DNA from: Streptomyces asiaticus
Lineage (GTDB): Bacteria > Actinomycetota > Actinomycetes > Streptomycetales > Streptomycetaceae
Direction of reading: 5' to 3'
NCBI RefSeq assembly: GCF_018138715.1
Contig: NZ_JAGSHX010000006.1
Coordinates: 8,928,001-8,992,000 of the forward strand
Length of the DNA stretch: 64,000 nt
The notes beneath the pieces are model-generated. The model saw only the letters and a program-made list of their open reading frames with translations. It was not told where the DNA came from and searched no databases. The position numbers were made by a program, and so were the translations under genes. Below are positions 19,901 to 40,000 of this stretch, piece by piece. Numbering within the stretch: position 1 is the stretch's first letter; every line of letters starts with the position of its first letter.

Positions 19901-22900
19901 TGCTCAGCATCCTCTGCTGGGCGCTTGGGTGGAACTGCCCGATACGGACGGGGTGTTGTTCACCTCCCGATTGTCGTTGAGCACCCACCCTTGGCTGGCC
20001 GACAACACGGTGGCCGGTACGGCCGTCCTCCCCGGATCGGCCTTCGTGGAGCTGGCGGTCCGCGCCGGTGACGAGGTCGGCTGCGGCGCCGTCGACGAGC
20101 TGCTGATCGAGGCCCCTCTCGTGCTGCCCCAGGGCAAGAGTGTGCAGCTCCAGGTGGTCGTCGGTGGGGCGGATGAGGCCGGTCGACGACGCCTCACCGT
20201 CCACTCCCGCCAGCAGGGCAACGCGTCGCGCGGTACGGACTGGACCCGACACGCCACGGGCATGCTCGCCCAGGCCACCACCGCGCCCGATGTCGACCTC
20301 GCGACATGGCCTCCGCCCGGAGCCACCCCCGTCGATGTGGACCAGGTGTACGAGGATCTGGCACGGGCCGGACGTGGCATCGGCCCGGCGTTCCGTCTGC
20401 TGCGCTCGGCGTGGGCCCGTGGCACCGACGTGTTCGCCGAGGTGGAGCTGGCCGAAGGCCAGCAGGCCGAAGCCGTGCGCTACACACTCCACCCCGCGTT
20501 GCTGGAAGCCGTATGCCACGCCGACACGCACGCCGAGGCAATGGCACTGCCCGTTGCCTACCGCACGGTGTCCCTGTCCGCCACCGGCGCGACCGCACTG
20601 CGTACGCGCGTCAGCCCGGACGGCCAGGGCGGCGTGAAGGTGCAGCTGGCGGACTCCACCGGGAGGGCGGTCGGGTCCGTGGGCTCGGTGACGTCGCGGC
20701 CGCTTCCGGACGACGTATGGGTGTCGGCAGCCGGGACGGACCCGCAGGACGCGCTGTTCGAGGTGGAGTGGTTTCCCCTCCCTGCCCCCTCCGCCTCCTC
20801 GGATCCGCCGGTGGTGACGGTGACGAGCCCGGCCGAGTTGACAACGTTGGCCGACCACGGCGACGTACCGCCCTTCGTACGTGTGGACCTGACGGACACC
20901 GCGCACGGCCTCCGAGAGCTCACCTCGCGGGCGCTGGAGTGGGTCCAGGCGTGGCTGGCCGCGCCGGAGATGGACGCGCGGCTGGTCATCGTCACGCGCG
21001 AGGTCACCGACCCGATCTGCGCGGCGGTCTGGGGGCTCGTGCGCTCGGCACAGTCCGAGGCCCCGGGCCGGCTGGTCCTGGTGGCGATGGATGAGGACGG
21101 CGCCTCCGGCGCGTTGCTGCCCGCCGCCCTGGCCACCGGCGAACCGCAGATCGCCATCACCGCCGGGGCGGCATCCATACCGAGGCTGGTGCGCGCCACG
21201 CCGAGCGGGGACGAGCCACCGCGAGCGCTGGACCCGACCGGCACGGTGGTCATCACCGGTGGCACCGGTGCACTGGGCCGGCTGCTCGCCCGGCACCTCG
21301 CGGCCGAGCACGGCGTACGCAACCTCCTGCTGGTCAGTCGCCGTGGCCGCGCGGCCGAAGGCGTGGCGGAGCTGGAGTCCGAACTCGGTACGCTGGGCGC
21401 GTCCGTACGCACCGTGGCCTGCGACATCGCGGACCGCACCGCAGTGGCGGACCTGCTGGCCTCGCTCCCCGCCGAAGCGCCCCTCACGGCGGTCGTGCAC
21501 ACCGCTGGGGTCCTGGACGACGGCGTGGTCACCGCCATGACACCCGAACGGCTGGACACCGTCCTCCGCCCCAAGGCGGACGCGGCCCTCATCCTGCATG
21601 AGCTGACGCGCGACATGGACCTCGCGGCCTTCGTGGTGTTCTCCTCGGCCGCGGGCGTCTTCGGCAACCCCGGACAGGCCAACTACGCCGCGGCCAACGC
21701 CTTCCTGGACGCCCTCGCTCAGCGGCGCAGGGCGGAAGGGCTCCCGGCCACCTCCCTCGCCTGGGGCCACTGGGCGCTCAGCAGCGAGATGACCGCGCAT
21801 CTCACCGCGGCCGACCTGCGGCAGCACACCCGGCGCTTCGGTGTGACCGCCCTGTCGGAGGAGACCGGTCTGGCGCTGTTCGACGCCGGTCTGCGCAGTG
21901 CCACGCCCGCGCTGGTGGCGGCCCGGCTGGACCTCGCGGACTTGCGCACCAGCGCGGCCGCCGCTCCGGTCCTCCCTCTGTTGCACAAGTTGGTGCCACC
22001 GGGCCGCCGGGTCGTGAGTCGTACGGCAGCGTCGCGGACCGACCTCGTACGGCGGCTGGAGTCGGTGGACGCCGCCGAGCGGGAGCAGACGCTGCTGGAC
22101 CTGGTCACCCACCACGCTGCCGAGGTGCTCGGACACTCGTCGACGGACGGCATCGCCGCCGAACGGGCCTTCCGGGAGCTAGGGTTCGACTCACTGACAT
22201 CCGTGGAACTGCGCAACCGGCTCAACGCCGCCACCGGCCTCCGGCTGCCCTCGACCCTGCTCTACGACCACCCCAGCCCACGGGCCCTGACCCGGCATCT
22301 GCGCACCGAGCTGCTGGGGTCGCCGAGCGCCCCCGCCGCCCCGGTACCTGCGCGCGGGACTCCGGACGATGGCATCGCCATCGTGGCAATGAGCTGCCGC
22401 TTTCCGGGTGGGGTGAACAGCCCCGAGGACTTCTGGCGGCTGATCAGTGAAGGCGGTGACGCCGTCGGCGACTTCCCGGACGACCGTGGCTGGGATCTGT
22501 CCGCGCTCTACGATCGCGACCCGGACCACCCCGGTACCTCCTACGTCCGGCACGGCGCCTTCCTGCCCGACGCCGCCGGGTTCGACGCCGAGTTCTTCGG
22601 CATCTCGCCGCGTGAGGCGCTGGCGATGGATCCGCAGCAGCGGCTGTTGCTGGAGACCTCATGGGAGGTGTTCGAGCGGGCCGGGATCGACCCGACAACG
22701 TTGGCCGGCAGTGCCATCGGTGTGTTCACCGGAATGAACACCCAGGACTACGCGATCCGCCTGCGCCACGTTCCGGACGAGGTCGAGGGGCACCGGATCA
22801 CCGGGGTCTCCGCGGCCGTCCTGTCCGGACGCGTGGCCTACACCCTGGGGCTGGAAGGACCCGCGGTGACGGTGGACACGGCGTGTTCGTCGTCGTTGGT

Positions 22901-25900
22901 GGCACTGCATCTGGCCGCGCAGGCCCTGCGGTCGGGGGAGTGCTCGATGGCGCTGGCCGGTGGGGTGACGGTGATGGCCGGGCCCGACGCCTTCGTGGAC
23001 TTCTCCCGCCAGCGCGGACTGTCGGCCGACGGCCGGTGCAAGCCCTTCGCCGCCTCGGCCGATGGCACGGGGTGGGCCGAAGGCGTGGGTGTGCTGCTCC
23101 TGGAGCGGCTGTCGGACGCGGAGCGTAACGGTCACCAGGTGCTGGCGGTGGTGCGGGGCAGCGCCGTGAACCAGGACGGCGCGTCCAACGGGCTGACGGC
23201 GCCGAACGGCCCGTCACAGCAGCGTGTCATCCGTCAGGCGCTGGCCGGCGCGGGTGTGTCGGCCGCCGAGGTGGACGTGGTCGAGGCGCATGGCACGGGT
23301 ACGGCACTGGGCGACCCCATCGAGGCGCAGGCCATCCTCGCCACGTACGGCCAGGACCGTGACCGGCCGCTGTGGCTGGGCTCGGTGAAGTCCAACATCG
23401 GTCATGCCCAGGCCGCCGCGGGTGTGGCCGGTGTGATCAAGATGGTCATGGCGATGCGGCACGGTGTGCTGCCGCGGACGCTGCATGTCGACGCCCCCAC
23501 CCCGGAGGTGGACTGGTCGGCGGGGTCGGTAGAGCTGCTGACTGAAGGGCGTGCGTGGCCGGAGGCGGGGCGTCCGCGCCGGGCCGGGGTGTCCGCGTTC
23601 GGCGTCAGCGGCACCAACGCCCATGTGATCGTGGAGCAGGCACCGGCCACCGCCGTCGAGCCCGCCACGGAGGACCCGGACGCGATCCCCGCCGTACCGT
23701 GGGTGATCTCGGCCAGGAGTGCCGACGGGCTGTACGGCCAGGCGGCCCGGCTCGCGGAATTCGCCCGCAGCCACCCGGAGCTCGACCCGAGCGACATCGC
23801 GCATTCCCTGATCACCACACGGGCCACATTCGACCACCGGGCCGTGGTCGTGGGCTCGGGGCGTGCGGAGCTGCTGAGCGGGCTGGATGCCATCGCCGGG
23901 CCGAGCGATGGCCCCGTGGCGCGAGGCGTGACGAGCCCCGGCCGGCTCGCGGTGCTGTTCACCGGGCAGGGCAGCCAGCACCCGGGGATGGGCCGGGAAC
24001 CGCACGCACGGTATCCCGTGTTCCGCGACGCTTTCGACGCGGCCTGCGCGCAATTGGACCGCCATCTGGTCGACGCGGGGCATGTCGCACACCCCGTCCG
24101 GGACATCGTGTTCGCCCAGCCTGGTTCCCCCGAAGCGGAGTTGCTCGACCGCACGGTGTTCGCGCAGGCGGGGCTGTTCGCGCTGGAGACCGCGCTGTTC
24201 ACGCTGTACGAGTCCTGGGGAGTGCGCCCGGACTTCCTCGCCGGCCACTCCGTGGGTGAGCTGACCGCGGCCCATGTGGCGGGTGTGCTGTCCCTCGAGG
24301 ACGCGGCCGCGCTGCTGGCCGCGCGGGGGCGGCTGATGCAGGCCCTGCCCGGTGGCACGATGGTGGCGCTCAACGTTCCCGAGTCGGTGGCTCGCTCTCT
24401 GCTGGCCGACGCACCGGGCGCCGTGGACATCGCCGCGGTCAATGGGCCCGCCTCCGTCGTCGTCTCCGGCGACCAGGACGCCGTGGTGGCCGTCGAGCGG
24501 ATATGCGCGAGCAGGGGGCACCGGACCAAGCGCCTGCGCGTGAGCCATGCCTTCCACTCGGCGCACATGGATGGCATGCTCGACGAGTTCCGCGCAATCG
24601 CCGCCGGGCTGTCGTACGCGCCTCCGGCGGTCCCGATCGTCTCCAACGTGACGGGCGAGTTGGCCACTGCCGACCAGCTGTGCTCCCCGGACTACTGGGT
24701 CGAGCACGCACGCAGGACCGTCCGTTTCCTCGATGGCGTCACCACACTCCACGCCCAGGACGTCACGACCTTCCTCGAACTCGGCCCCGATGGTGTCCTG
24801 ACCGCCATGGCGCAGGAAGCGCTGGGCGACGGTGCCGACCCGGCCATGTTCGTGCCCACGTTGCACGGCGGCGAACGGTCCGATCCGGTCGCCGCCGTGG
24901 CCGCGCTCGCTCGGCTGCATGTCCGTGGTGTCCCGGTCGGCTGGAACGCGCTGCTCCCGGGAGCCTCGCGGCGCGGGGTCGACTTGCCGACGTACGCCTT
25001 CCAACACCGGCGGTACTGGCCGGACGTCCCCGTATCGGACGCTCTTGTAGTGGGTGAGCCGGGTCCTCGCCCGCTGCCGGAGCCCACGGCCCCCAAGGGC
25101 GGCGGCACGGCCTTCGTCGAACGGCTGATCTCCGGCACCGAGGCCGAGCGGCACCGGCTGGTCCTGGACCTGGTGCTGAGCAGCGTGGCAGCCGTGCTGG
25201 GGCACGACGACGCGTCGGCGATCGACGGCGAACGGGCCTTCCAGAGCCTCGGCTTCGACTCCCTGAACGTGGTCCGGCTCCGCAACCGCCTGCGAGACCT
25301 GACCGGCGCCGAACTGCCCACCACGCTCGCCTTCGACCATCCGACACCGGCCGCGCTCGCGTCGTTCCTGCACGCCCGGCTGCTCGGACAGGAGACCGGA
25401 CGAACCGGATCGGCGTGGACGGCGGGCGATCCCACCGAGCCGATCGCGATCGTGGGGATGGCCTGCCGGTTGCCGGGCGGCGTGGCCTCGCCGGAGGACC
25501 TGTGGGAACTGGTCCTGGCGGGGGCCGAGGGCATCGGGGAGTTCCCGGTGGACCGTGGCTGGGATCTGGAGAACCTGTTCGACCCGGACCCGGACCACGC
25601 GGGGACCAGCTACGCGCGGCGGGGTGGCTTCCTCTACGACGCGGCCGAGTTCGACGCGGAGTTCTTCGGGATCTCGCCGCGTGAGGCGCTGGCGATGGAT
25701 CCGCAGCAGCGGTTGCTGCTGGAGACGTCATGGGAGGCGTTGGAGCGCGCGGGGCTCGACCCGGCCTCGCTGCGTGGCCAGGACGTCGGTGTCTTCGCGG
25801 GAATGGTCAACTACGACTACACCAGCCGTCTCGACACAGTCCCCGACGGTTCCGAGGGCTACCTCATGACCGGCGGCGCGGGCAGTGTGCTGTCGGGTCG

Positions 25901-28900
25901 GGTGTCGTATGTGCTGGGGTTCGAGGGTCCCGCCGTGACGGTGGACACGGCGTGTTCGTCGTCGTTGGTGGCGTTGCATTTGGCGGGGCAGGCGTTGCGG
26001 GCGGGGGAGTGCTCGATGGCGCTGGCCGGTGGAGTGACGGTGATGGCCGGGCCGGACGCCTTTGTCGAGTTCTCCCGCCAGCGTGGGCTCGCCCCTGACG
26101 GCCGATCCAAGTCGTTCGCGGCCTCGGCGGACGGCACGGGATGGGCCGAGGGCGCAAGCGTGCTGCTGGTGGAGCGGTTGTCGGATGCGGAGCGCAACGG
26201 TCATCGGGTGTTGGCGGTGGTGCGGGGCAGTGCGGTGAATCAGGATGGTGCGTCGAATGGTCTGACGGCGCCGAACGGTCCGTCGCAGCAGCGGGTGATC
26301 CGGCGGGCGCTGGCGGGTGCGGGGCTGGTGGCGGGCGATGTGGACGCGGTGGAGGCCCATGGGACGGGTACGCCGCTGGGCGATCCGATCGAGGCGCAGG
26401 CGGTGTTGGCCACGTATGGCCAGGACCGTGATCGGCCGTTGCTGATGGGGTCGTTGAAGTCGAACATCGGTCATGCGCAGGCGGCTGCGGGTGTGGCCGG
26501 TGTGATCAAGATGGTGCTGGCACTGCGGCATGGGGTGTTGCCGCGGACGTTGCATGTGGATGAGCCTTCGTCGCAGGTGGATTGGTCGGCGGGTGCGGTG
26601 GAACTGCTGACGGAGCAGCGGGCGTGGCCCGAGGTGGGGCGTCCGCGCCGGGCCGGGGTGTCCGCGTTCGGAGTGAGCGGCACCAACGCCCACGTCATCC
26701 TGGAGCAGCCCTCGGACATCCCCGACCCGGCCCTGCCCGCACCGCAGCAGCCGGGCGGCCTGGCGCTTCTTCCGGTGTCCGCGCGAGGCGAGGGCGCGCT
26801 ACGTGCTCAGGCGCAGCGGCTGTTGTCCTTCCTGGATCGACGGCCGGACCAGGATCTGGGTGAGTTCGCCCTTGCGTTGGGTGGTGGTCGGGCGGGGTTG
26901 TCGGATCGTGCGGTGGTGGTGGCGGGGGATCGTGAGGAGGCTCTGGCGGGGTTGGGTGTGGTGGCGCGGGGTGAGTCGGGTGTGGGGGTGGTGTCGGGTT
27001 CGGTGGTGCGTGGTCGGTTGGGGGTGTTGTTCGCTGGTCAGGGGTGTCAGCGGGTGGGGATGGGGCGTGGGTTGTATGAGGTGTTCCCGGTCTTTCGGGA
27101 TGCCTTCGATGCGGTGTGTGAGGTGTTGGACCGGGAGCTGAACGCCGGGGGTGTATCGGGTTCGGTGCGGGAGGTGGTGTTCGGGGACGGTGAGTTGTTG
27201 GAGCGGACGGTGTTTGCTCAGGCCGGGCTGTTCGCGCTGGAGACCGCGTTGTTCCGGTTGGTGGCGTCCTGGGGCGTTGTGCCGGATGTCGTGGGTGGGC
27301 ATTCGGTGGGTGAGGTGACGGCGGCGCATGTGGCGGGTGTGTTGTCGCTGGAGGATGCGGCGGTGTTGGTGGCGGCGCGGGGTCGGTTGATGGAGGCGTT
27401 GCCGGAGGGTGGCGCGATGGTGGCGGTGGGTGCGGGTGAGGAGCAGGTGCGTCCGTTGCTGGTGCCGGGGGTGAATATCGCGGCGGTGAATGGTCCTGCG
27501 GCGGTGGTGCTCTCCGGCGATGAGGAGCCGGTGCTGCGGGTGGCGCGGGAGTTGGCGGGGCAGGGGTGTCGGACGAGGCGTCTGGCGGTCTCCCACGCGT
27601 TCCACTCCGCTCGGATGGAGCCCATGCTTCAGGAGTTCCAGGAAGCGATCGCCGATCTGTCCTTCGCCGCACCCCTGATCCCTCTGGTCTCCAACGTGAC
27701 CGGCCGGCTGGTGGACACAGAGGCGGTGCGTTCCCCCGAGTACTGGGTGGAGCACGTGCGCTCCGCCGTGCGCTTCGCGGACGGTGTGCGGGCGCTTGCC
27801 GACCACGGCGTGAGCACCTATCTCGAACTGGCTCCGGATGCCGTGCTGTCCGCGATGGTCGGGGACTGTGTGCCGGACGAGACGGCCGAACGGCCCGTGG
27901 TCGTGCCGTCGCTACGGCGGGAGGGCAATGAACCCCGCGCGCTGATGTCCGCCGTCGCGCAACTGCATGTGGCGGGCGTACACATCGACTTCAGCGCTCT
28001 GTTCGGCGGCGCCCTTCCGCCCGCCCACCTCCCCGATCTGCCCACGTACGCCTTCCAGCGCACGCACTACTGGCTCCATGACACTCGGCCCGCCTCTGAC
28101 CAGAGCCCCGCCGGTGTCCCCAGCGACACCGAGGCCGTCGACGCCCGGTTCTGGGCCGCGGTCGAACGCGGCGACCTCGGCTCGGTGGCCGAGGCGCTGG
28201 ACCTGGCCGACGGCGAAGAGAACCGTGCCGCGCTGGACGCCATGGGCGGCGCGCTGGGCGTGCTGTCGGACTGGCGGCGCAAGCGCGGTGAGAAGTCCGC
28301 GGCGGACCGGCTGCGCTATCAGGTCACCTGGAAGCCACTCCCCGGCGCCAGCTCCGGCGTACCCGCCGGCACCTGGCTGGTCGTCCTGCCGTACGGCTGC
28401 CAGGACGAGGAGTACGCGGCCCAGGTGGCCCCGGTGCTGAATCGCCAGGGTCTGCGCACCACGACCCTGCGGCTCGACGGACCGGAACCACCCGACCGTG
28501 CCGCCTTCACCGAAATGCTGCGCGGCGCGCTGGCGGACCACGACGACGTCAGCGGTGTGCTGTCCCTGCTCGCTCTCGACCAGCGCGTACGTCCCGGCTC
28601 CGCGACGCTCACCGAGGGGGTCGCGGCCACATTGGCGCTGGTCCAGGCCCTCGGCGACCTGGGCTCGGCAGGTTCGGCTGGCTCGGGACCCCGCCTGTAC
28701 TGCGCCACCCAAGGCGCGGTGACCGTCGGCGCGGCGGACCGGCTCAGCGCCCCGGAACAGGCGGCGGTGTGGGGGCTCGGTCTGGCCGTGGCGCTGGAGC
28801 AGCCGGACCGATGGGGGGCGCTGGTGGACCTCCCGGACGTGTTCGACGACCGGGCCGCCCGGACCCTGCTCGCCGCGCTGGCCGATCCGGGCGATGAGGA

Positions 28901-30314
28901 CCAGCTCGCGATCCGCGCCACGGGCGCGTTCGTACGCAGGCTGCGAGGCCATCCCCTGCCCACCGGCGTGTCCAAGCCGGAGTGGCGGCCGCGTGGCACC
29001 GTCCTGGTCACCGGCGGTACGGAGGGTCTCGGCAGGCATGCCGCGCGCTGGCTGGCCGGTGCCGGTGCCGAGCACCTGGTGCTGACCGTCGACTCGGAAC
29101 CGGAGGCGCCGCATGTGGTGGCCCTGCGGGACGAGCTGAGCGGCCTGGGCGCGAAGGTGACGGTGTGCCCGACCGACCTCACCGACCGGGACGCGGTGGA
29201 GCGGCTGCTCACCGGCCCCGCCGCGTACCCCGAGCTCTCCGGTGTCGTCCACACCGCCGACCTGGCACGGATCGCGCAGACCGATGCCACCAGCGCCGAT
29301 GAACTGGCGGAGACGCTGGCAGCCAAGGTCGACGGTCTGTTGCATCTCGACACGCTCCTCGCCGATCGGGAGCTGGACCTGTTCGTGGTCTTCTCATCGG
29401 TCGCCAGCGTGTGGGGCGGTGGTGGCCAGGGGCTGATCGGCGCGGCCAACGCCCAGCTCGACGCCCTGATCGAGCGGCGCCGGGCCAGGGGCCTGGTGGC
29501 CACCTCGGTGGCCTGGGGTGTGATCGACGGCTTCGGCGTGGCCGCCGATGCCACGGCCCAGGAGCAGCTGCGCCGTCGTGGTGTGCTGCCCATGGCGCCC
29601 GAGGCGGCCATGGCGGCCCTGACACACGCCGTCCGCCATGACGACACCCTCGTGGCCGTGGTGGACATCGACTGGTCGGCGTTTGTCCCGGCGTTCACCT
29701 CGCTGCGGCCCAGCCCGCTGATCGGTGATCTGCCGGGCGTTCAGGAGATCGTCGACAGCCTTCGTACGGACGACGCCACCGACGAGTCCGCCTCGGAGTT
29801 CCTGCGCGAACTGGCCGCGGGCTCCGACGCCGAGCGGGAACGCGCCCTGATGAAGGTGGTGCGCGAGAACACGGCCATCGCGCTGGGCCACAGCGGTGTC
29901 GAGGCCGTCAAACCGCAGCGCGCCTTCCAGGAGATGGGCTTCGACTCCCTCGCGGCCGTGAACCTGCGCAATACCCTCGGCGCCGCTCTGGGCACCCGGC
30001 TGCCGGCCACCCTCGTCTTCGACTACCCCACGCCCGCCGCGCTGGTGGAGTACCTGCGCACCGAGCTCCTGGGAGACCAGGGCGACGACGAGGCCACCGA
30101 GGCCGATGAGGAGGAGATCCGCCGCGTACTGGCCGCCGTGCCGTTCAGCCGGTTCCGCGAGGCCGGAGTGCTCGCTGCACTGCGGTCACTGGCCAGGACC
30201 GAAGCGGCCGCACAGGACGGCAGCCGGCCGTCCGCCGATGAGGAGCTCGACCTGATCGATGGAATGGATATCGCCGGACTGGTCCAACGGGCGTTCGACG
30301 GAACCCAGTTGTGA
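13956..30314 (+). CDS. Ansamycin PKS protein A: loading module and extension modules 1-3
   Basis: A 5452-residue type I PKS protein. Loading module: CoA-ligase/adenylation domain (1-520; [12 protein letters not shown]-loop, YGSTETSG, C-terminal Lys in PRTATGK), a degenerate KR relic (about 525-930) and ACP (975-1048, Ser1008). Module 1: KS (1086-1512, Cys1262), AT (1615-1905, GHSQG Ser1707, YASH 1808-1811, so methylmalonyl), DH (1984-2252) with the catalytic His replaced by Asn2017 and Asp by Glu2184, active-looking B-type KR (core 2430-2620), ACP (Ser2746). Module 2: KS (2803-3229, Cys2977), AT (Ser3432, HAFH 3531-3534, malonyl), ACP (Ser3769). Module 3: KS (from 3828, Cys4000), AT (Ser4450, HAFH 4547-4550, malonyl), KR (4725-5245) with the catalytic Tyr replaced by Ile5161, ACP (Ser5331). 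A C-terminal docking domain spans 5378-5452. The start ATG follows AGGGAGGGGAGAGG. One TTA codon lies at 17547. The loading design matches ansamycin synthases that accept aryl acids. Confidence 0.97.
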   Translation: MLRAELIRPIQDLLTEQSRRFGTKTAYADARRAISYAELEARTRRLAGHLAGLSLLPGDRVAMYLGNRVEMVESYFATVRAGGIGVPVNPHVSQAELDHLLTASGSQVVITDSAHLPLLRRLRPGASPQTVLVVGEDPAPAGSLSYERFATTEPDTPARDDHGLDDIAWMLFTSGTTSKPKGVLATQRNCLWSVAASYVPALGLTAEDRVLWPLPLFHSLSHIVCVLAVTAVGATARITDGHSAEDVLELWGQERSTVIAGVPTLYHYLVRASKAPGSTTPDLRVGLVGGAVTTAALRRSVEDVFGAPLIDAYGSTETSGSIAINWPTGPRVEGSCGLPVPGLALRVVDHRTGLDVPDGTEGEVWVRGPNIMAGYHNQPEATAEALRDGWFHTGDLARRDRDGYLTVTGRLKELIIRAGENIHPVEVEDVLRMAPGVADAAVVGKPHDVFGEVPVAFVVPAPGGFDPAQALALCRERLSYFKVPEELYEIERIPRTATGKVTRHRLLDGPARLRAVGNAHHDALFRTRWIPQPSAPQPWPGRWALLGRQAPGLDGPLRASGGTELGEYIDTADLRAAVAAGSPPPAVALLSALTDTTEGVLRDVEAWLASAELSDALLVVATQSAVATTTGEDVPNPERAALWGLVRSLQAAHPGRIAIVDLDEPGDEACVGGLLAAVASGEPQSAVRSGVVLLPRLERVALDVGLGTGPDAERDASVAFDPQGTAVVTGVDTRRGAAIARHLVAGYGVRRLLLIAPPGQGGLANELCTQLTDAGADVRLVECELDNRTKLRRALAKAIRPLSVVVHAWEAVDEPSDGRVAAEARTLYELTRNADLAALVLSSSTKGVLGAAGETTEAASAAFLDAYAQHLRVRGVPAQSIAWGPWEEETDETAGALSSRESLAALDAALAVDEAQLVAMKLDPTAVPTGTGTTSPLLQDLIDIPARTATVDEAVTVALRERLMGAHEADRDRLLTDLVREHLADLLGLADKQAVEPERAFTDLGLTSVTVVELRNRLSEATGLRLPATSAFDHPTPVALGSLLRRELLGGTGVPTVPVSAPGSTPVSAPDSALGSAVVAGPGLVDDPIAIVGMACRLPGGVGSPEELWELVLAGGEGIGEFPADRGWDLENLFDPDPDHAGTSYARRGGFLHDAGEFDAEFFGISPREALAMDPQQRLLLETSWEALERAGIDPVSLRGQDVGVFAGMMHQNYGVGSTEGADAPAGLEGHLMTGTSASVVSGRVSYVLGFEGPAVTVDTACSSSLVALHLAGQALRAGECSMALAGGVTVMAGPDAFVEFSRQRGLAADGRCKSFAASADGTGWAEGVGVVVLERLSDAERRGHRVLAVVRGSAVNQDGASNGLTAPNGPSQQRVIRRALAGAGLVAGDVDAVEAHGTGTPLGDPIEAQALLETYGQDRPEGRPLWLGSLKSNIGHAQAAAGVAGVIKMVLALRYGVLPRTLHVDEPSPEVDWSAGAVELLTEERVWPEVGRPRRVGVSGFGVSGTNAHVILEQAPESAVDVVPVSEVPGGVVPLVVSGRGGAGLRGQARRLLEYVQARPGLGVGELGAALASGRAGLSDRAVVVAGGREEALAGLAAVVEGGGVGKADVRGRVAFVFPGQGAQWVGMGAELLESSVVFAEGLRECAGVLDPLTGWSLVDVVRGVGGGVSLDRVDVVQPVSFAVMVGLARVWLAAGVVPSVVVGHSQGEIAAACVAGGLSLGDAARVVVLRSRAIAAGLSGLGGMVSLAVGVSEAELLVSRWVGRVEVAAVNGPLSVVVAGEPEALGELVVECEGVGVRARWVDVDYASHTAQVEAIEGELARSLSQVRPVSSRIPFFSTVEGEWLDTAELDAGYWYRNLRSTVRFAPSIERLLEEGFRAFVEVSAHPVLTMSMEAAAERVDAGPVVVTGTLRRDEGGMRRVLTSVAEAYVRGVPVDWTALLGNVPAHTACDLPTYAFQHQHYWLKSGPRSGEVTAVGLAGAQHPLLGAWVELPDTDGVLFTSRLSLSTHPWLADNTVAGTAVLPGSAFVELAVRAGDEVGCGAVDELLIEAPLVLPQGKSVQLQVVVGGADEAGRRRLTVHSRQQGNASRGTDWTRHATGMLAQATTAPDVDLATWPPPGATPVDVDQVYEDLARAGRGIGPAFRLLRSAWARGTDVFAEVELAEGQQAEAVRYTLHPALLEAVCHADTHAEAMALPVAYRTVSLSATGATALRTRVSPDGQGGVKVQLADSTGRAVGSVGSVTSRPLPDDVWVSAAGTDPQDALFEVEWFPLPAPSASSDPPVVTVTSPAELTTLADHGDVPPFVRVDLTDTAHGLRELTSRALEWVQAWLAAPEMDARLVIVTREVTDPICAAVWGLVRSAQSEAPGRLVLVAMDEDGASGALLPAALATGEPQIAITAGAASIPRLVRATPSGDEPPRALDPTGTVVITGGTGALGRLLARHLAAEHGVRNLLLVSRRGRAAEGVAELESELGTLGASVRTVACDIADRTAVADLLASLPAEAPLTAVVHTAGVLDDGVVTAMTPERLDTVLRPKADAALILHELTRDMDLAAFVVFSSAAGVFGNPGQANYAAANAFLDALAQRRRAEGLPATSLAWGHWALSSEMTAHLTAADLRQHTRRFGVTALSEETGLALFDAGLRSATPALVAARLDLADLRTSAAAAPVLPLLHKLVPPGRRVVSRTAASRTDLVRRLESVDAAEREQTLLDLVTHHAAEVLGHSSTDGIAAERAFRELGFDSLTSVELRNRLNAATGLRLPSTLLYDHPSPRALTRHLRTELLGSPSAPAAPVPARGTPDDGIAIVAMSCRFPGGVNSPEDFWRLISEGGDAVGDFPDDRGWDLSALYDRDPDHPGTSYVRHGAFLPDAAGFDAEFFGISPREALAMDPQQRLLLETSWEVFERAGIDPTTLAGSAIGVFTGMNTQDYAIRLRHVPDEVEGHRITGVSAAVLSGRVAYTLGLEGPAVTVDTACSSSLVALHLAAQALRSGECSMALAGGVTVMAGPDAFVDFSRQRGLSADGRCKPFAASADGTGWAEGVGVLLLERLSDAERNGHQVLAVVRGSAVNQDGASNGLTAPNGPSQQRVIRQALAGAGVSAAEVDVVEAHGTGTALGDPIEAQAILATYGQDRDRPLWLGSVKSNIGHAQAAAGVAGVIKMVMAMRHGVLPRTLHVDAPTPEVDWSAGSVELLTEGRAWPEAGRPRRAGVSAFGVSGTNAHVIVEQAPATAVEPATEDPDAIPAVPWVISARSADGLYGQAARLAEFARSHPELDPSDIAHSLITTRATFDHRAVVVGSGRAELLSGLDAIAGPSDGPVARGVTSPGRLAVLFTGQGSQHPGMGREPHARYPVFRDAFDAACAQLDRHLVDAGHVAHPVRDIVFAQPGSPEAELLDRTVFAQAGLFALETALFTLYESWGVRPDFLAGHSVGELTAAHVAGVLSLEDAAALLAARGRLMQALPGGTMVALNVPESVARSLLADAPGAVDIAAVNGPASVVVSGDQDAVVAVERICASRGHRTKRLRVSHAFHSAHMDGMLDEFRAIAAGLSYAPPAVPIVSNVTGELATADQLCSPDYWVEHARRTVRFLDGVTTLHAQDVTTFLELGPDGVLTAMAQEALGDGADPAMFVPTLHGGERSDPVAAVAALARLHVRGVPVGWNALLPGASRRGVDLPTYAFQHRRYWPDVPVSDALVVGEPGPRPLPEPTAPKGGGTAFVERLISGTEAERHRLVLDLVLSSVAAVLGHDDASAIDGERAFQSLGFDSLNVVRLRNRLRDLTGAELPTTLAFDHPTPAALASFLHARLLGQETGRTGSAWTAGDPTEPIAIVGMACRLPGGVASPEDLWELVLAGAEGIGEFPVDRGWDLENLFDPDPDHAGTSYARRGGFLYDAAEFDAEFFGISPREALAMDPQQRLLLETSWEALERAGLDPASLRGQDVGVFAGMVNYDYTSRLDTVPDGSEGYLMTGGAGSVLSGRVSYVLGFEGPAVTVDTACSSSLVALHLAGQALRAGECSMALAGGVTVMAGPDAFVEFSRQRGLAPDGRSKSFAASADGTGWAEGASVLLVERLSDAERNGHRVLAVVRGSAVNQDGASNGLTAPNGPSQQRVIRRALAGAGLVAGDVDAVEAHGTGTPLGDPIEAQAVLATYGQDRDRPLLMGSLKSNIGHAQAAAGVAGVIKMVLALRHGVLPRTLHVDEPSSQVDWSAGAVELLTEQRAWPEVGRPRRAGVSAFGVSGTNAHVILEQPSDIPDPALPAPQQPGGLALLPVSARGEGALRAQAQRLLSFLDRRPDQDLGEFALALGGGRAGLSDRAVVVAGDREEALAGLGVVARGESGVGVVSGSVVRGRLGVLFAGQGCQRVGMGRGLYEVFPVFRDAFDAVCEVLDRELNAGGVSGSVREVVFGDGELLERTVFAQAGLFALETALFRLVASWGVVPDVVGGHSVGEVTAAHVAGVLSLEDAAVLVAARGRLMEALPEGGAMVAVGAGEEQVRPLLVPGVNIAAVNGPAAVVLSGDEEPVLRVARELAGQGCRTRRLAVSHAFHSARMEPMLQEFQEAIADLSFAAPLIPLVSNVTGRLVDTEAVRSPEYWVEHVRSAVRFADGVRALADHGVSTYLELAPDAVLSAMVGDCVPDETAERPVVVPSLRREGNEPRALMSAVAQLHVAGVHIDFSALFGGALPPAHLPDLPTYAFQRTHYWLHDTRPASDQSPAGVPSDTEAVDARFWAAVERGDLGSVAEALDLADGEENRAALDAMGGALGVLSDWRRKRGEKSAADRLRYQVTWKPLPGASSGVPAGTWLVVLPYGCQDEEYAAQVAPVLNRQGLRTTTLRLDGPEPPDRAAFTEMLRGALADHDDVSGVLSLLALDQRVRPGSATLTEGVAATLALVQALGDLGSAGSAGSGPRLYCATQGAVTVGAADRLSAPEQAAVWGLGLAVALEQPDRWGALVDLPDVFDDRAARTLLAALADPGDEDQLAIRATGAFVRRLRGHPLPTGVSKPEWRPRGTVLVTGGTEGLGRHAARWLAGAGAEHLVLTVDSEPEAPHVVALRDELSGLGAKVTVCPTDLTDRDAVERLLTGPAAYPELSGVVHTADLARIAQTDATSADELAETLAAKVDGLLHLDTLLADRELDLFVVFSSVASVWGGGGQGLIGAANAQLDALIERRRARGLVATSVAWGVIDGFGVAADATAQEQLRRRGVLPMAPEAAMAALTHAVRHDDTLVAVVDIDWSAFVPAFTSLRPSPLIGDLPGVQEIVDSLRTDDATDESASEFLRELAAGSDAERERALMKVVRENTAIALGHSGVEAVKPQRAFQEMGFDSLAAVNLRNTLGAALGTRLPATLVFDYPTPAALVEYLRTELLGDQGDDEATEADEEEIRRVLAAVPFSRFREAGVLAALRSLARTEAAAQDGSRPSADEELDLIDGMDIAGLVQRAFDGTQL
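17956..19857. repeat. Near-identical 1.9-kb KS-AT tract, module 1 copy
   Basis: Aligns without gaps, at a constant offset of 31980 bp, to 49936-51837 in module 7. I count about eight mismatches by eye. It begins inside the KS and ends at the post-AT linker ([11 protein letters not shown]), exactly where the two modules diverge into DH and ACP. The tract uses TTG, GTG and GGT heavily, unlike the flanking codons. Confidence 0.92.
26873..27614. repeat. Near-identical malonyl-AT tract, module 3 copy
   Basis: Covers the start of the AT through the HAFH region and is nearly identical to 38544-39285 (module 5) and 53690-54431 (module 8). It has the same TTG/GTG-rich codon style as the methylmalonyl cassettes. 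Ends are approximate. Confidence 0.85.
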
Positions 30315-30341
30315 ACGCACTCGACGCGGTGGGAGGCAGCC

Positions 30342-36929
<6,588 letters not shown>

Positions 36930-37008
36930 CCGCCCGGTCCCGCTACGACTCGCCACATGCCGCCGACCCTCCAGCAGACGCCACCGTTTCCATCGGGAGT
37001 GAACACTC

Positions 37009-40000
37009 ATGGCAGATGACGGGAAGCTGCGCGACTACCTCAAGCGCGTGCTGGCGGACGCCCGCCGCTCCCAGAAGCGGGTCCGCGAGCTGGAGGCCGA
37101 GAAGACGGAGCCGATCGCGATCGTCGCGATGGCCTGCCGGCTTCCGGGCGAGGTGTCCTCCCCGGAGCAGCTGTGGGAGCTGGTGCTGGACGGGCGGGAC
37201 GGCATCACCGGCTTCCCCGTGAACCGTGGCTGGGATTTGGCGAACCTCTTCCATCCGGACCCCGACCACCGGGGCACCAGCTATGTCCGGGAGGGCGGAT
37301 TTCTGCATCACGCCGGGGAGTTCGACCCGGGCTTCTTCGGGATATCCCCGCGCGAGGCGGTCACGATGGATCCGCAGCAGCGCATCATGCTCGAACTCTC
37401 CTGGGAGGTGTTCGAACGAGCGGGTATCGACCCGACCACGTGGCGAGGCAAGGACGTCGGTGTCTTCTCCGGCTTCGCGGGCAGCGACTACGGGGCCGGG
37501 CTGCCGGAGCTGCCCGAGGCCCTGGAGAGCTATCTGACGACCTCCGACGCCGGAAGTGTGCTCTCCGGCCGGATCTCCTACACCTTCGGGTTCGAGGGCC
37601 CCGCCGTCACGGTCGACACCGCCTGCTCCGCGTCCCTGGTCGCCCTCCACTTGGCGGCGCGGGCCCTCCGGGCGGGGGACTGCTCGATGGCGCTGGCCGG
37701 TGGCGTCACCGTCCTGGGCACACCACGGGCGTTCATCGGCTTCTCACGCCAGCGCGGACTCGCCGCCGACGCCCGCTGCAAGGCATTCGCCGCGACGGCG
37801 GACGGCACCGGCTTCTCCGAGGGCGCGGGGGTGCTCCTGCTGGAGCGGTTGTCGGATGCGGAGCGGAACGGTCATCGGGTGTTGGCGGTGGTGCGGGGCA
37901 GTGCGGTGAACCAGGACGGTGCGTCGAATGGATTGACCGCCCCGAACGGTCCGTCGCAGCAACGTGTCATCCGGCAGGCGCTGGCCCATGCGCGCCTTGG
38001 CCCGTCCGAGGTGGACGCGGTGGAGGCCCATGGGACGGGGACCGCGCTCGGCGACCCGATCGAGGCGCAGGCGCTGCTCGCCACGTACGGCCAGGGGCGG
38101 CCGGAGGACCGCCCGCTGTGGCTGGGCTCCCTCAAGTCCAACATCGGCCATACCCAGGGCGCGGCGGGCGTGGCCGGAGTCATCAAGATGGTGATGGCGC
38201 TGCGGCATGGGGTGTTGCCGCAGACGTTGCACGTGGACGAGCCCACGCCGCAGGTGGATTGGTCGGCGGGTGCGGTGGAACTGCTGACCGAGCGGCGGGC
38301 GTGGCCGGAGGCGGGGCGTCCGCGTCGGGCGGGGGTGTCGGGTTTCGGGGTGAGCGGGACGAACGCCCACGTGATTCTGGAGCAGGCTCCGGAGACGGCG
38401 GTTGACGTGGCGCCGGAGGTTCCGGGTGGTGTGGTGCCGTTGGTGGTGTCGGGGCGTGGCGATGCGGGGTTGCGGGCCCAGGCGCGGCGGCTGCTGGACT
38501 TCGCCGAAGGCCACCCGGAGGTGGGGGTGACGGAGCTGGGTTTTGCGTTGGGTGGTGGTCGGGCGGGGTTGTCGGATCGTGCGGTGGTGGTGGCGGGGGA
38601 TCGTGAGGAGGCTCTGGCGGGGTTGGGTGTGGTGGCGCGGGGTGAGTCGGGTGTGGGGGTGGTGTCGGGTGCGGTGGTGCGTGGTCGGTTGGGGGTGTTG
38701 TTCGCTGGTCAGGGGTGTCAGCGGGTGGGGATGGGGCGTGGGTTGTATGAGGTGTTCCCGGTCTTTCGGGATGCCTTCGATGCGGTGTGTGAGGTGTTGG
38801 ACCGGGAGCTGAACGCCGGGGGTGTATCGGGTTCGGTGCGGGAGGTGGTGTTCGGGGACGGTGAGTTGTTGGAGCGGACGGTGTTTGCTCAGGCGGGGTT
38901 GTTCGCGGTGGAGACGGCGTTGTTCCGGTTGGTGGAGTCGTGGGGTGTGGTGCCGGATGTGGTGGGTGGGCATTCGGTGGGTGAGGTGGCGGCGGCGCAT
39001 GTGGCGGGTGTGTTGTCGCTGGAGGATGCGGCGGTGTTGGTGGCGGCGCGGGGTCGGTTGATGGAGGCGTTGCCGGAGGGTGGCGCGATGGTGGCGGTGG
39101 GTGCGGGTGAGGGGCAGGTGCGTCCGTTGCTGGTGCCGGGGGTGGATATCGCGGCGGTGAATGGTCCTGCGGCGGTGGTGCTCTCCGGGGATGAGGAGCC
39201 GGTGCTGCGGGTGGCGCGGGAGTTGTCGGGGCAGGGGTGTCGGACGAGGCGTCTGGCGGTTTCGCACGCGTTCCACTCCGCCCGGATGGAGCCGATGCTG
39301 GAGGAGTTCCGGCGGGTGGTTGAGGGCCTGTCGTTCGCGGCTCCCGAGATTCCCGTGGTGTCGAACGCAACCGGGGAGTTGGTGGATGCGGAGGTGGTGT
39401 GTTCGCCGACGTACTGGGTGGAACATGTGCGTTCGGCGGTGCGGTTCGCGGATGGTGTGCGGGCGCTTGCGGAATACGGGGTGAGTACGTATCTGGAGCT
39501 GGGCCCCGATGGCACGCTGTCCGCGATGGGCCGCGAGTGCCTGGACGAGGGGCAGGCCGCCTTCGTACCGGCCCTCCGCCGGGAGGGCGACGAGACCCGG
39601 GCCCTTGTCACGGCCCTGGCCACCTGCCATACGCGTGGTGTGCACGTGGACTGGGCGACTGCCATGGGCGGAACGCGTACCGGTTCGGTCGATCTGCCGA
39701 CGTACGCCTTCCAGCGGGAGCATTACTGGTTGGTGGGGGAGCACCGGGGTGTGGGTGATGTGGCGTCTGCCGGGCTGGCGGGGGTGGAGCATCCGTTGTT
39801 GGGTGCGGTGATGGAGGTGCCGGGGTCGGGTGAGGTGGTGTTCACTTCCCGGCTGTCGCTGCGTTCGCATCCGTGGCTGGCTGATCATGTGGCTGCGGGT
39901 GCGGTGTTGTTGCCGGGGGCGGCGTTTGTGGAGTTGGTGGTGCGGGCCGGCGATGAGGTCGGTTGCGGTGGGGTGGAGGAGTTGGTGATGGAGGCTCCGC

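Noticed and set aside
17547..22136. Very long minus-strand open frame (about 1529 codons) opposite PKS module 1
   Set aside because: Its translation is His/Arg/Pro-rich, lacks any family motif and mirrors the plus-strand PKS codons. Such antisense frames are common in GC-rich genes. Similar frames at 37744-40494 and 48783-51368 were rejected for the same reason.
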